Below, one piece after another: positions 8,964 to 18,589 of a stretch of DNA of 37,893 bases. A program made the translations under genes and the position numbers. Below the pieces are notes generated by a model. The model saw only the letters and a list, made by a program, of their open reading frames with translations. It had not been told where the DNA came from and did not search any database. Location: NCBI GenBank assembly GCA_027025615.1, contig JALVQM010000067.1:1-37893 (forward strand), given 5' to 3'. Source of the stretch: Desulfobacteraceae bacterium. Its GTDB lineage: Bacteria > Desulfobacterota > Desulfobacteria > Desulfobacterales > Desulfosarcinaceae. The number at the start of each line of letters is the position of its first letter. Positions within the stretch are counted from its first letter, which is position 1.

Positions 8964-11578
8964 TTCGTGTGGACATCAAGGCTCTGATCGAACGCCTCAA
9001 CCCTTATTGTGTCAACTGCCTGGAAGCAGCCGCAGGCATGTGCGTCGCCCGTACCCATTACGAGGTTACCGTGGAGCACATGCTTTCCAAGCTGATCGAT
9101 TCCCCCCAAACCGATATTCCCTTGATTCTCAAGCAGTTCGACATCGACCCGGGTCGGTTCCAAAAAGCCCTGGACCAGACCTTGGAAGGGTTTTCCACCG
9201 GCAATGCAGCCAAGCCGGTCTTTTCGCCTATTTTACTCGACTGGCTCCAGGACGCCTGGCTGGTCGCCTCGGTGGACATGGGAGAAGCCCGTCTGCGTTC
9301 CGGTGCCCTGCTGCTTTCACTGCTTAACCGCCCCCTGCAATTGGCCGCCGGTGACTGGATTGACCTGCTGGCCGATCTTAACAGGGACACTATCTCCAAG
9401 CAGTTCTGGGAACTTGTCAAGGGATCCAGCGAAAAGGCGGTCCGCCCCGAAGTGGTGGAAACCGAAGCCGGCCGACCCACAGGTGAAACCGCCCTGGAGC
9501 GTTTCTGTGTCGATTTTACCGCCAGGGCCGCAGCAGGAGAAATCGATCCTGTATTCGGGCGCGATGGTGAAATCCGACAAATGGTCGACATTCTAGCCCG
9601 ACGTCGCAAAAACAACCCCATCGTGGTGGGTGAAGCCGGGGTTGGCAAAACCGCTGTCGTCGAAGGACTGGCCCTGCGGGTGGTAGAAGGAGATGTGCCC
9701 GAAATTTTGCGTGAAGTTTCCATCATGGGACTGGACATGGGACTGCTGCAGGCCGGGGCAGGGATGAAAGGCGAATTTGAAAACCGACTGAAATCGGTAA
9801 TTAACGAAATCAAGGCTTCAGAAAAGCCGATCATCATGTTTATCGACGAGGCCCACACCCTTATAGGGGCTGGTGGCGCTGCCGGTATGAGCGATGCCGC
9901 CAACCTGCTGAAACCGGCCCTGGCCAGGGGTGAACTGCGGACCATCGCAGCCACCACCTGGTCGGAGTACAAGAAATACTTTGAAAAAGATGCAGCTCTG
10001 GCACGACGTTTCCAGCCCGTAAAACTGGACGAACCTGACGTTGAAACGGCCAAGCTGATTTTACGCGGGCTCAAGACCAAGTACGAAAGCGCCCACAAAG
10101 TGGTGGTCCGGGATGATGCCATTGAAACTGCTGCAGAGCTTGCCAGTCGTTATATTTCAGGCCGCCAGCTTCCCGACAAGGCCGTCGACCTGCTCGACAC
10201 CAGCGCAGCCAGGGTGAAAATTTTACTGACCGCCACCCCGGATATAATCGAGGACAAGCAGCGCCGCATCCAGGCCATCGACCGGGAACTGGATGCCATG
10301 GCCCGTGACCGGCTCCACGGAGTACAAATAGATATTGAGCACCAAAAAGAACTGGAAAACGAACGCCGGGATCTCAATCAACAAATGGAACAGCTCAAAG
10401 AGCGCTGGCTCAAGGAGCAGGAGCTGGCCCACCAAGTTATCGATCTGCAGAGCGAGTTGGAAGAAATGCAGGAAGATGGCGATCAAAGACAAGTCATCGA
10501 AAATCAGCTTTCCGACCTGCGGGCCAGGCTCGCCGAGATCCAGGGTGAAGAGCCCCTGGTACGCACAGAAGTCGACCCTGACGTGGTCTCCAAAGTGGTT
10601 TCGGACTGGACAGGAGTGCCCCTGGGCAAGGTTATGCGGGACGAAGCAGCCAACGTAGTCAACCTGGAAGAAAACCTGAAGCAAAGAATAAAAGGCCAGG
10701 ATCAGGCCTTGACGACCATCTGCAAGGTAATCCAATCGGCAAAAGCCGGTATCAAGGATCCCAATCAGCCCATGGGTGTATTTCTGCTTGTGGGACCCAG
10801 CGGTGTAGGCAAAACCGAGACAGGCCTGGCCATTGCCGACCTGCTCTTTGGTGGTGAAAACTTCATGGTAACCATCAACATGAGTGAATTTCAGGAAAAA
10901 CACACTGTCAGTCGCCTGATTGGATCACCGCCTGGTTATGTGGGCTACGGCGAAGGGGGTGTGCTGACCGAGGCCGTACGCCAGCGACCTTACTCTGTAG
11001 TCCTGCTGGACGAAGTGGAAAAGGGTCACCTGGAGGTAATGAACTTATTTTACCAGGTATTCGACAAGGGAATGCTGTCCGACGGCGAAGGACGACTGAT
11101 CGATTTTAAAAATACAGTAATATTTCTTACCAGCAACCTTGCCACCGATGTAATCACCGAGATGTGTGCCGACGGAAGACCGGACCTGGAAACCATTGAA
11201 GCCGCGGTCAGGCCGATTCTGTCCAGCCATTTCAAGCCGGCCCTGCTAGCCAGAATGACAGTGGTGCCCTATCTTACCCTGGATAGCGACATCCTGAAAC
11301 AGATTGTTGCTCTCAAAATGGAAAAACTGGTGCGCCGCTTAGCCGAGACCCATAAAATGGAACTGGTTTATACTCCGGCTGTGGCCGATCAGATTGCTGC
11401 CCGTTGCACCGAAGTTGAAACCGGGGCCCGCAATATCGACGCTATTATGAACGGATCCATCATGCCGCGCATGTCACATGAGATCCTGGCCCGTATGAGC
11501 CAGGCCGAACTGCCTTCAAGGGTAGTGCTGGATCTGGACGATGAAGGTGGCTTTGTTGTCAAGTTTGACCAAGCTTAA
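8960..11578 (+). CDS. clpV: TssH / ClpV AAA+ ATPase
   Basis: 872 aa; two Walker A motifs (GEAGVGKTAVVEG, GPSGVGKTETGLA), 'IGSPPGYVGYGEGGVLTEAVRQRPYSVVLLDEVEKGH'; ATGA overlap with tssG. Confidence 0.97.
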   Translation: MIRVDIKALIERLNPYCVNCLEAAAGMCVARTHYEVTVEHMLSKLIDSPQTDIPLILKQFDIDPGRFQKALDQTLEGFSTGNAAKPVFSPILLDWLQDAWLVASVDMGEARLRSGALLLSLLNRPLQLAAGDWIDLLADLNRDTISKQFWELVKGSSEKAVRPEVVETEAGRPTGETALERFCVDFTARAAAGEIDPVFGRDGEIRQMVDILARRRKNNPIVVGEAGVGKTAVVEGLALRVVEGDVPEILREVSIMGLDMGLLQAGAGMKGEFENRLKSVINEIKASEKPIIMFIDEAHTLIGAGGAAGMSDAANLLKPALARGELRTIAATTWSEYKKYFEKDAALARRFQPVKLDEPDVETAKLILRGLKTKYESAHKVVVRDDAIETAAELASRYISGRQLPDKAVDLLDTSAARVKILLTATPDIIEDKQRRIQAIDRELDAMARDRLHGVQIDIEHQKELENERRDLNQQMEQLKERWLKEQELAHQVIDLQSELEEMQEDGDQRQVIENQLSDLRARLAEIQGEEPLVRTEVDPDVVSKVVSDWTGVPLGKVMRDEAANVVNLEENLKQRIKGQDQALTTICKVIQSAKAGIKDPNQPMGVFLLVGPSGVGKTETGLAIADLLFGGENFMVTINMSEFQEKHTVSRLIGSPPGYVGYGEGGVLTEAVRQRPYSVVLLDEVEKGHLEVMNLFYQVFDKGMLSDGEGRLIDFKNTVIFLTSNLATDVITEMCADGRPDLETIEAAVRPILSSHFKPALLARMTVVPYLTLDSDILKQIVALKMEKLVRRLAETHKMELVYTPAVADQIAARCTEVETGARNIDAIMNGSIMPRMSHEILARMSQAELPSRVVLDLDDEGGFVVKFDQA

Positions 11579-11601
11579 CCAGGAAAAAGGGAGTATTAGC
11601 C

Positions 11602-13773
11602 ATGCCTGCCAATGAGCCCGAGTTTACTTTCGAAATTGCCGGAAACCATTTCCACGTGGTTGCCTTTAAAGCCCGCGAAAAGATTTCAGATCTTTTTCAA
11701 ATTGATCTCCAGCTGGCAACCGAAGAAGAAGTGGATTTTCCCGATGTAATCGGCCAGGCTGCAATTTTTACCATTGAAGGAATCGAATCCGAGCGCCGGT
11801 TTCACGGTATTGTCAACCGTTTTGCCCAAACCGGCTCCTCAGGTCGCTTTTTTCTGTACACGGCCCAAGTAGTCCCGTCGGCCTGGTTGCTGAACCTGGA
11901 GCAGGATTGCCGGATCTTCCAGAACAAGACCGTACAGGAAATCATTCAACAGATAATGGAAGAATCGTCCATTGCCTCGGACGCTTTCGACTTCAGGCTC
12001 CATGAAAATTATACCGCCAGGCCCTATTGTGTCCAGTACGATGAAACCGACCTGAATTTCCTCAACCGACTCTGTGAACAGGATGGAATTTTCTACTTTT
12101 TCGAGCACTCCCAGGAAGGGCACGTTATGGTCTTCGGCGACGGCCAGGTCAATTACCAGCCAATCGAGGGTGAAGCTCAGATAGAATACAACCCAGACAG
12201 CAGTATGGTGGCTGAAGAAGAAGCTGTCGTAAGTTTCAGATTCGATCGCCAGTTGACCCCCGGCAAATTCAGCACGCGGGACTACAATTTCACCCGGCCG
12301 TCTCTGGATCTTACCTCCGAACAGACAGCCGAAGACAACACCGAGAGGGAAATTTTTGAATTTCCAGGCCTCTACGAAGAACAGAGCGACGGCGACCGTC
12401 TGGCCCAGGTGAGGCTGCAGCAAACGGTGATGTTCAGGGATCTTGCCAGCGGCACCGGTGTCTGCCCCCGGTTTGTTCCCGGTTTTACCTTCACCCTGAG
12501 CGGCCACAGCCTGGATTCACTAAACCAGGAGTACTTGCTGACAGAAGTAATCCACGAGGGTAGCCAGCCCCAGGTACTGGCCGAAAGAAGTCGCACCGAC
12601 GAGCCCAGCAATTACATCAACAGTTTCAAGGCCGTGCCTTCATCGATAACCATCCGGCCGGAGAGGCGCACGCAACGGCCCAGAATCCGCGGAGTACACA
12701 CCGCCGTGGTGGTTGGGCCCTCGGGTGAAGAAATCTACACCGATGACATGGGGCGGATCAAGGTCCAGTTTTTTTGGGATCGCAATGGACAGAGCGATGA
12801 AAACAGTTCCTGCTGGATCAGGGTCAGCCAGGCCTGGGCCGGATCCGGTTGGGGAGCGCTTTTTATCCCCAGGATCGGCCAGGAGGTGGTGGTCGATTTT
12901 ATCGAGGGAGATCCCGACAGGCCGCTTGTTACCGGGACCGTTTACCACGGTACAAACACCCCGCCCTGGGACCTGCCGGATGAAAAAACCAAAAGCGGAA
13001 TCAAAAGCGAAAGTTCCACCGGCGGCGGGGGCAACAATGAAATCCGTTTCGAAGACAAGGCCGACAATGAAGAGCTCTATATGCACGCCCAAAAGGATAT
13101 GAACATCGAGGTCAACAATAATCACAGCCGCACTGTGGGCGCCAATGACAGTTTAAGCATCAAGAAAAACCGCAATATCCATGTAAAGCAAAACTGCGAA
13201 GAAAAAATCGATCAGCAGCGCAAGCTAACCATCAAGGGCAAACATGAACGCACGGCTGAAAACGACGAAACCATCAACATCACCGGCAAACGCAAACTAA
13301 CTGCCGGTACCGAAGAGCACAAGGTAAATGGAAACCGCAAGCTGGATGTTACCGGCAACGAAAATTACACTGTAACCGGCTCGCGCACCTTCAGGGCCCG
13401 CTCGGAAACCCATACCATAGGTACAACCAGACAAGTAAGCTCCCAATCAGAAACCAAAAGAGTATCTTCCTCCCGAACATTTACCGCTGGTGTTGAAACT
13501 TACACCGTAACCGGTGCCCGCACTCTCACAGTAGGTTCCGAAAACCGGACGGTCACCAACCAACAGACCTTTCTGGGCATGGATGTGACCACCGATTCAG
13601 GGGCCAAGTTCGAAAACTTCGCCGGGATGAAATGCTCAAACCATTTGGCCCTGTTGATGGAGCTGAAACAGCTCACCAACAGCGTAACTAATATAAAGCT
13701 GGAATACACAAATGTGTCATGTACTCAGAATGGAATCGAACTCGATCCAGCCACTTTACACATAATGACCTGA
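11602..13773 (+). CDS. vgrG: VgrG (TssI) spike protein with repetitive beta-helix C-terminus
   Basis: 'FRFDRQLTPGKFSTRDYNFTRPS', 'TAVVVGPSGEEIYTDDMGRIKVQFFWDRNGQSDENSSCWIRVSQAWAGSGWGALFIPRIGQEVVVDFIEGDPDRPLVTGTVYHGTNTPPWDLP' are VgrG hallmarks. Confidence 0.97.
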   Translation: MPANEPEFTFEIAGNHFHVVAFKAREKISDLFQIDLQLATEEEVDFPDVIGQAAIFTIEGIESERRFHGIVNRFAQTGSSGRFFLYTAQVVPSAWLLNLEQDCRIFQNKTVQEIIQQIMEESSIASDAFDFRLHENYTARPYCVQYDETDLNFLNRLCEQDGIFYFFEHSQEGHVMVFGDGQVNYQPIEGEAQIEYNPDSSMVAEEEAVVSFRFDRQLTPGKFSTRDYNFTRPSLDLTSEQTAEDNTEREIFEFPGLYEEQSDGDRLAQVRLQQTVMFRDLASGTGVCPRFVPGFTFTLSGHSLDSLNQEYLLTEVIHEGSQPQVLAERSRTDEPSNYINSFKAVPSSITIRPERRTQRPRIRGVHTAVVVGPSGEEIYTDDMGRIKVQFFWDRNGQSDENSSCWIRVSQAWAGSGWGALFIPRIGQEVVVDFIEGDPDRPLVTGTVYHGTNTPPWDLPDEKTKSGIKSESSTGGGGNNEIRFEDKADNEELYMHAQKDMNIEVNNNHSRTVGANDSLSIKKNRNIHVKQNCEEKIDQQRKLTIKGKHERTAENDETINITGKRKLTAGTEEHKVNGNRKLDVTGNENYTVTGSRTFRARSETHTIGTTRQVSSQSETKRVSSSRTFTAGVETYTVTGARTLTVGSENRTVTNQQTFLGMDVTTDSGAKFENFAGMKCSNHLALLMELKQLTNSVTNIKLEYTNVSCTQNGIELDPATLHIMT

Positions 13774-13788
13774 AGCGGCATTTTAGCC

Positions 13789-16359
13789 ATGAAAATAATC
13801 AAACCCTTGAAACTGGGCTTGCTGTTTAAGACCTTTGAATACCGGGGGCGCTGTTTCTGGTCTCCGGCCTTACTGATCTTTTTCGACTTCCAAGACAGGC
13901 CTCAGCTGGAAACAGAGGTTGACCTCTGGAAGCTGGTGCCCCAGCGCTTGGGACAACAGATCCTGGACGAGGCCATGCCCAAAAGCCGGGCCGAAATCCT
14001 GGTAAACGGTTCCTTTTTCGCCCCCGGACACAAGCCTGTAACTGCCGGCCAGATAAAGATAAAAATAGGGCCGGTGGACAAGACCCTGTACATCTATGGC
14101 AACCGCTACTGGAAACGGTCGCCCTCCCTGGCCTGGATTATTTCCGATCCAGAACCGATGCTGGAAATGCCTATAGACTGGGGTCATTCTTTCGGGGGTC
14201 CCGACTACAAGCCCAACCCCCTGGGCAGGGGAACCCAGGCAACCAAAATGCCAGGACACGGAAAGGTTGTTGCCCTGCCCAATGTCGAGCTTCCCGGACA
14301 ACTCATAGGTTCACCCAAGGATCGGCCCCCACCGGCCGGCTTGGGTCCCATCGACCTGACCTGGCCCCAGCGTTTTTCGAAATGTGGTACCTATGGCAAG
14401 CAATGGTTTGAAGAACGCTTTCCAGGCCTGCCGGATGATATCGACTGGACTTTTTTCAACACAGCACCTACAGACCAGCAGATAGACGGTTTTTTCAGCG
14501 GAAACGAGACTTTCGTAGTGGAAGGGATGCATCCTGACCACAAACGCCTGGAAGGCAGACTGCCTGCTGTCAGGCCGCGCTGTTTTATCTGCCGCCAAAG
14601 TTCAGATCAAGCCCGGGACCTTGAAGAGCTGGAACTCAACCTGGATACCGTCTGGCTTTTTCCCGACGTGCTCAAAGGCCTTCTGATTTATCGTGGACTT
14701 ACCGAGGTTTCTGATAGCATGGCCAAGGAAATCACCAAAGTATTAATGGCCTATGAAAAGCTGGACTCTCCTGCCCGGAACCTCGAACACTACCGCCAAG
14801 CGCTTGAAAAACGATCCGATCCTCAAAAGGCGGGCCTGACTCTTCTGGACGAAACCGACCTGATCGCAGAAGGCGAACGTTCCGGTATTGCTGAGCTGAT
14901 GGCCGCCGACGATGGCCAGCAGCAACAATGGGAACAGTTGCTCCAGAAAAAGCTACGCCTGCGCATGGAAAACGACCTCAAACAGGTAAGGGCATCACTG
15001 GCTTCCCAGGGGCTTGATCCAGATAAGATCCTGCCTCTGCCTGAACCTGTAGAATACGACCCCACCGACATCGACAAGCTGCTAGCAGAGGCAAAGGATG
15101 CACGCCGCAAGTCTGAACAAGTACTTGCCGGGCATTTGAAACAGCTGGGATTGACCAAACAGCAACTGGTGGAACAAGCCGAAACCAAGCCTGCACCTCG
15201 ACCGGTTTTTTCAGCAGCCCGGGCAGTTGAGACCTTCCGGTCCATTGGCATTGAAAGTAATGAGCTGACAAAAAAGATGCTGGCAATTGAAGAAACCTTT
15301 TTTCAAAGCTATCGCCAGTTCGGTCACAAGTTGCCGCCGGTTATACCTCCGGGACCGGAGACCGACGAAGAAAGGATCCAAATCTTGATCAGGGCCTGTA
15401 AAGAAGGCACCAGCCTGGCAGATATGGATCTTGCCGGGCTCGACCTTTCCGGGATGGAGCTTTCCGGAGCCAACTTGGCCGGAGCTTTCCTGGAAGGCGT
15501 AAGTCTTGCTGGAGCAGATCTTTGCGGGGCGGATCTTTCCAACTGCGCCCTGATGCGGGCCGATCTTTCAGGAGCAATGTTGAAAGGCGCCAAAATCCGT
15601 GGCGCCGGCCTTGGCCGCAGCAAGCTGACCGGGGCAAATTTTACCGGAGCAGATCTTGACGGAGCCTATCTGGTTGAAGCAGATCTTTGCGGGACGATAT
15701 TTGTCGAAGCAAGCCTTGCAAAAGCCGACCTGAGTCAGGTCAAGGCCCTCAAAGCCGATTTCAGGCGGGCTACGATCACTAACGTACGTTTTATCGAGGC
15801 TGATTTTAGCGGCGCAAATTTCAGCCAGGCCGATCTTGGAGAAGGAATTTTTATTCAAACCGTTTTGAAAAAAGCCGATTTTAACGGCTGTAAGCTGGTC
15901 AAAGCAACTTTAGTCAAAACGGACGCAACCGAAGCCGACTTCAGCAATGTGCGCTTTGACAATCTCAGGGCCGCTGCGGACTGCATCTGCGAAAAGACCA
16001 GCTTCCGACACGCATGGATGGAAGGGGCCAACCTCAGAGGGGCCAGATTGAAAGGGGCCAACTTCGATCAGGCCAACCTCGACTCCGCCGACCTGAGCGA
16101 AGCCGATTTACGCCAAACCTCCTTTCGCTATGCAACAGCCAAAAAGGCCCTGTTCATGGAGTCAGACATGACCGCAGCCAAAATGACAGGTGCCAATCTT
16201 TTTGAAAGCCTTCTGCATAAGGCCAACCTCGAACAGACCGATCTGCAGGGTACCAATCTGTTCGGGGTCGATTTCATGAAGGCCAGGTTCCGGAACACCG
16301 ATGTTCGTCAAGCCCTCACGGCAAAGTCAACCCTACTGCGCTGGATGCCGAAAAAATGA
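13789..16359 (+). CDS. DUF2169-like T6SS adaptor domain fused to C-terminal pentapeptide repeats
   Basis: N-terminus 'PLKLGLLFKTFEYRGRCFWSPALLIFFDFQ...FAPGHKPVTAGQIKIKIGPVDKTLYIYGNRYWKR' resembles DUF2169; C-terminal ~300 aa is A(D/N)LxxA pentapeptide repeats (ADLSGAMLKGAKIRGAGL...). Confidence 0.85.
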   Translation: MKIIKPLKLGLLFKTFEYRGRCFWSPALLIFFDFQDRPQLETEVDLWKLVPQRLGQQILDEAMPKSRAEILVNGSFFAPGHKPVTAGQIKIKIGPVDKTLYIYGNRYWKRSPSLAWIISDPEPMLEMPIDWGHSFGGPDYKPNPLGRGTQATKMPGHGKVVALPNVELPGQLIGSPKDRPPPAGLGPIDLTWPQRFSKCGTYGKQWFEERFPGLPDDIDWTFFNTAPTDQQIDGFFSGNETFVVEGMHPDHKRLEGRLPAVRPRCFICRQSSDQARDLEELELNLDTVWLFPDVLKGLLIYRGLTEVSDSMAKEITKVLMAYEKLDSPARNLEHYRQALEKRSDPQKAGLTLLDETDLIAEGERSGIAELMAADDGQQQQWEQLLQKKLRLRMENDLKQVRASLASQGLDPDKILPLPEPVEYDPTDIDKLLAEAKDARRKSEQVLAGHLKQLGLTKQQLVEQAETKPAPRPVFSAARAVETFRSIGIESNELTKKMLAIEETFFQSYRQFGHKLPPVIPPGPETDEERIQILIRACKEGTSLADMDLAGLDLSGMELSGANLAGAFLEGVSLAGADLCGADLSNCALMRADLSGAMLKGAKIRGAGLGRSKLTGANFTGADLDGAYLVEADLCGTIFVEASLAKADLSQVKALKADFRRATITNVRFIEADFSGANFSQADLGEGIFIQTVLKKADFNGCKLVKATLVKTDATEADFSNVRFDNLRAAADCICEKTSFRHAWMEGANLRGARLKGANFDQANLDSADLSEADLRQTSFRYATAKKALFMESDMTAAKMTGANLFESLLHKANLEQTDLQGTNLFGVDFMKARFRNTDVRQALTAKSTLLRWMPKK

Positions 16360-17483
16360 ACGATCTGGAAAAAAAGCTGGAGCAACAGATCAAGCAAGAA
16401 CTGGCTTACTTCGGTCCACCCCAACGCCTGGATCGGCAGGAGCTTGAAAAGCGCGCTGCCGGCGGAGAGTTCCTGGCCAATTTCAATTGCAGCGGCCTGG
16501 ATCTTTCCGGAATCGATCTGTCTGGATGTATAATGGAAAGGGTTGATTTCAGGGGAGCCAATCTGGAAGGCGCCCGTTTCAAAGAGGCGGTGCTCAACCA
16601 ATGCAGCCTGGACCATACCAGGCTGGCCGGAGCCAATTTATTCATGACTTTGATTACCCAGACCGGACTGGAAAAGGCAAGCGCACCGCAGTCCTGCTGG
16701 ACAATGGCCAAGATCGTGGAAAGTCCGGCCGATGGCCTGGACCTCAGCGGCTGCCAGCTTTCCAAGGCTTTCTTTTATCAGGTAAACCTCAGCCGGGCGG
16801 TGCTGGCTTCTTCCGACCTGGAACAGGCAGCTTTCATCGAAACCGTTCTAGAAGGCTGCGATTTTTCCGGTGCCTTGCTCCCCCAGGCGGTTTTGGTGAA
16901 AGTCGATTTCAGGCAGATCAATATTTCCAAAGCCGACCTGTCCCGGGCCATCCTGATGGAATCAAACTTCAGCGGCCTTGACCTCTCCGGTATAAACCTG
17001 GTTCAAGCCCAGTTGAAAGGAAGCAACTTTTTCCAAACCGACCTCTCCGGCGCCGATCTGACCCAGGCAGGGTTTGTCAAGGCTAACCTGGAAGGCGCCA
17101 ACCTGGACCGGGTCAAGGCAAAAATGGCTCTTTTCGCGGAGTCTAACCTGAGAGGAGTTTCCATGCGCATGGCCGACCTGTGCCAAGCCGTGCTCCAAAA
17201 GGCAGATCTTACAAAGGCCGACCTGCGGGCTAGCGACCTGACCGCCGCCGTGCTATCCGAAAGCAAATTCCTGGCGGCCCGGCTGGAAAAGGCCAATTTC
17301 ACTGACGCCGACATGGCCCATGCCGATCTTTCCGGGGCCGACTTGAGCGGAGCCAACCTTTTCCGGGCCAGGTTGCATCGAATCATCGACAAGGCAACCA
17401 TCTGGAAGGGCTCCAATCGGGAATCGGCCAGCGGGGACGACAAACTAAGGGTCATGGGCGAAGAATGGCAGCCGCCTCTTTGA
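16356..17483 (+). CDS. Pentapeptide-repeat protein
   Basis: Nearly whole protein is pentapeptide repeats (FNCSGLDLSGIDLSGCIMERVDFRGANLEGA...); ATG overlaps stop of previous gene (ATGA). Confidence 0.9.
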   Translation: MNDLEKKLEQQIKQELAYFGPPQRLDRQELEKRAAGGEFLANFNCSGLDLSGIDLSGCIMERVDFRGANLEGARFKEAVLNQCSLDHTRLAGANLFMTLITQTGLEKASAPQSCWTMAKIVESPADGLDLSGCQLSKAFFYQVNLSRAVLASSDLEQAAFIETVLEGCDFSGALLPQAVLVKVDFRQINISKADLSRAILMESNFSGLDLSGINLVQAQLKGSNFFQTDLSGADLTQAGFVKANLEGANLDRVKAKMALFAESNLRGVSMRMADLCQAVLQKADLTKADLRASDLTAAVLSESKFLAARLEKANFTDADMAHADLSGADLSGANLFRARLHRIIDKATIWKGSNRESASGDDKLRVMGEEWQPPL

Positions 17484-17509
17484 AAAGCTAAAACAACAGG
17501 AGATAGCAA

Positions 17510-18160
17510 ATGGACAATCTGGTACGGATAAGAAAAGAAAATCCTGTCTATCAGCAGTACGCTGTTGTAACGGAATGCCATGGTGACGAATTTTGCGTCA
17601 GAACTCAGGAGCAGTTGTATTGCGCCCGCCGGGCAGCAAGCTGTCTTGTTCACCCTCAACCCGGAGACCGGGTTCTGGTCTGCTGCCAAGACAGCGGCGA
17701 TTGTTTTATCCTGGCAGTGCTGGAAGCAGCCAGCCCCGGCACCACCCGGATTGCACTGGACGGCGATCTGCGCCTGGAACTTGACTCTGGCGAACTCCAG
17801 GTGGCAGCTCAGGACGGAATCGGGCTGGCCACTGCAGGACGCTTCCAGTCCACCTCCGGCCAAGTGCAGCTAAATGCTGTTTCCGGTAAATTCAACATTA
17901 ATCAAACCGTTTTCAACGGAGCCTGTCTCCAGGCCACCGTAGAGCGTATCCGGCTGCTGGCAGCTTCCACCGAAACCCTGGTTCAGCGCCTTGTACAAAG
18001 GGCCAAGCGTGTTTTTCGCAGCGTTGAGCAAGACGAAGTGGTCAAAGTCGGCCATATTGACGTATCCGCTTCCAAACTGATGACCTTGAGCGGTAAATAT
18101 ACAATCATGACCGCTAAGGAAGATGTTAAAATAGATGCAGAGAGAATCCATATAGGATAA
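17510..18160 (+). CDS. DUF3540-like T6SS-associated protein (spike-like repetitive C-terminus)
   Basis: 216 aa; position between pentapeptide protein and DUF4150 matches known DUF2169/DUF3540/DUF4150 gene sets; 'PGDRVLVCCQDSGDCFILAVLE' and repetitive beta-type C-terminus. Confidence 0.75.
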   Translation: MDNLVRIRKENPVYQQYAVVTECHGDEFCVRTQEQLYCARRAASCLVHPQPGDRVLVCCQDSGDCFILAVLEAASPGTTRIALDGDLRLELDSGELQVAAQDGIGLATAGRFQSTSGQVQLNAVSGKFNINQTVFNGACLQATVERIRLLAASTETLVQRLVQRAKRVFRSVEQDEVVKVGHIDVSASKLMTLSGKYTIMTAKEDVKIDAERIHIG

Positions 18161-18176
18161 GTAAAGGAGAAGAAAA

Positions 18177-18578
18177 GTGTTTGCAAATTGTCAATTGATG
18201 GGGACCGATACCGGCTTCCCCGATGTCTGCCTGACACCGGCGCCGCCTTCACCATCGCCGGTGCCGTTACCTTATCCCAACATAGCCATGGGGCCCATGG
18301 GGGTACCGGCGGCTTACAATATCCTTTTCATGGGTGCCCCGGCCCACAACATGTCCACCAGCATCCCGCTGACCAACGGCGACAACGCGGGTCTGGCCAC
18401 CGGGGTTGCCAGCGCCACTGTAATGGGGCCCTCGCGTCATCTCAACGGGGCTTTCACAGTACTTGTGGGAGGAATGCCGGCTACCAGGCTGACCAGTATG
18501 AGCTTGCAGAATTCGACCAATGCACCGGGAACGAGGCTGGCTCCCAGCCAGGTTAAGATTCTGATCCTGTCACCCTGA
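18177..18578 (+). CDS. DUF4150 / PAAR-like tip protein (no toxin extension)
   Basis: GTG start; 'FPDVCLTPAPPSPSPVPLPYPNIAMGP...NGDNAGLATGVASATVMGPSRHLNGAFTVLVGGMPATRLTSMSLQNSTNAPGTRLAPSQVKILILSP' typical of DUF4150. Confidence 0.88.
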   Translation: MFANCQLMGTDTGFPDVCLTPAPPSPSPVPLPYPNIAMGPMGVPAAYNILFMGAPAHNMSTSIPLTNGDNAGLATGVASATVMGPSRHLNGAFTVLVGGMPATRLTSMSLQNSTNAPGTRLAPSQVKILILSP

Positions 18579-18589
18579 GAAACGAGCAG

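Noticed and set aside
9058-10122. 354-aa - strand ORF inside clpV
   Set aside because: Low-complexity Ser/Arg-rich shadow ORF antisense to a confidently identified ClpV; typical of GC-rich coding DNA.
15400-17380. Repetitive DNA as a CRISPR or tandem nucleotide repeat
   Set aside because: Periodicity comes from pentapeptide codons (15-nt degenerate units), not identical repeats with spacers.
17003-17863. 286-aa - strand ORF over the pentapeptide gene
   Set aside because: Antisense artefact of the repeat-coding strand; no recognisable domain.
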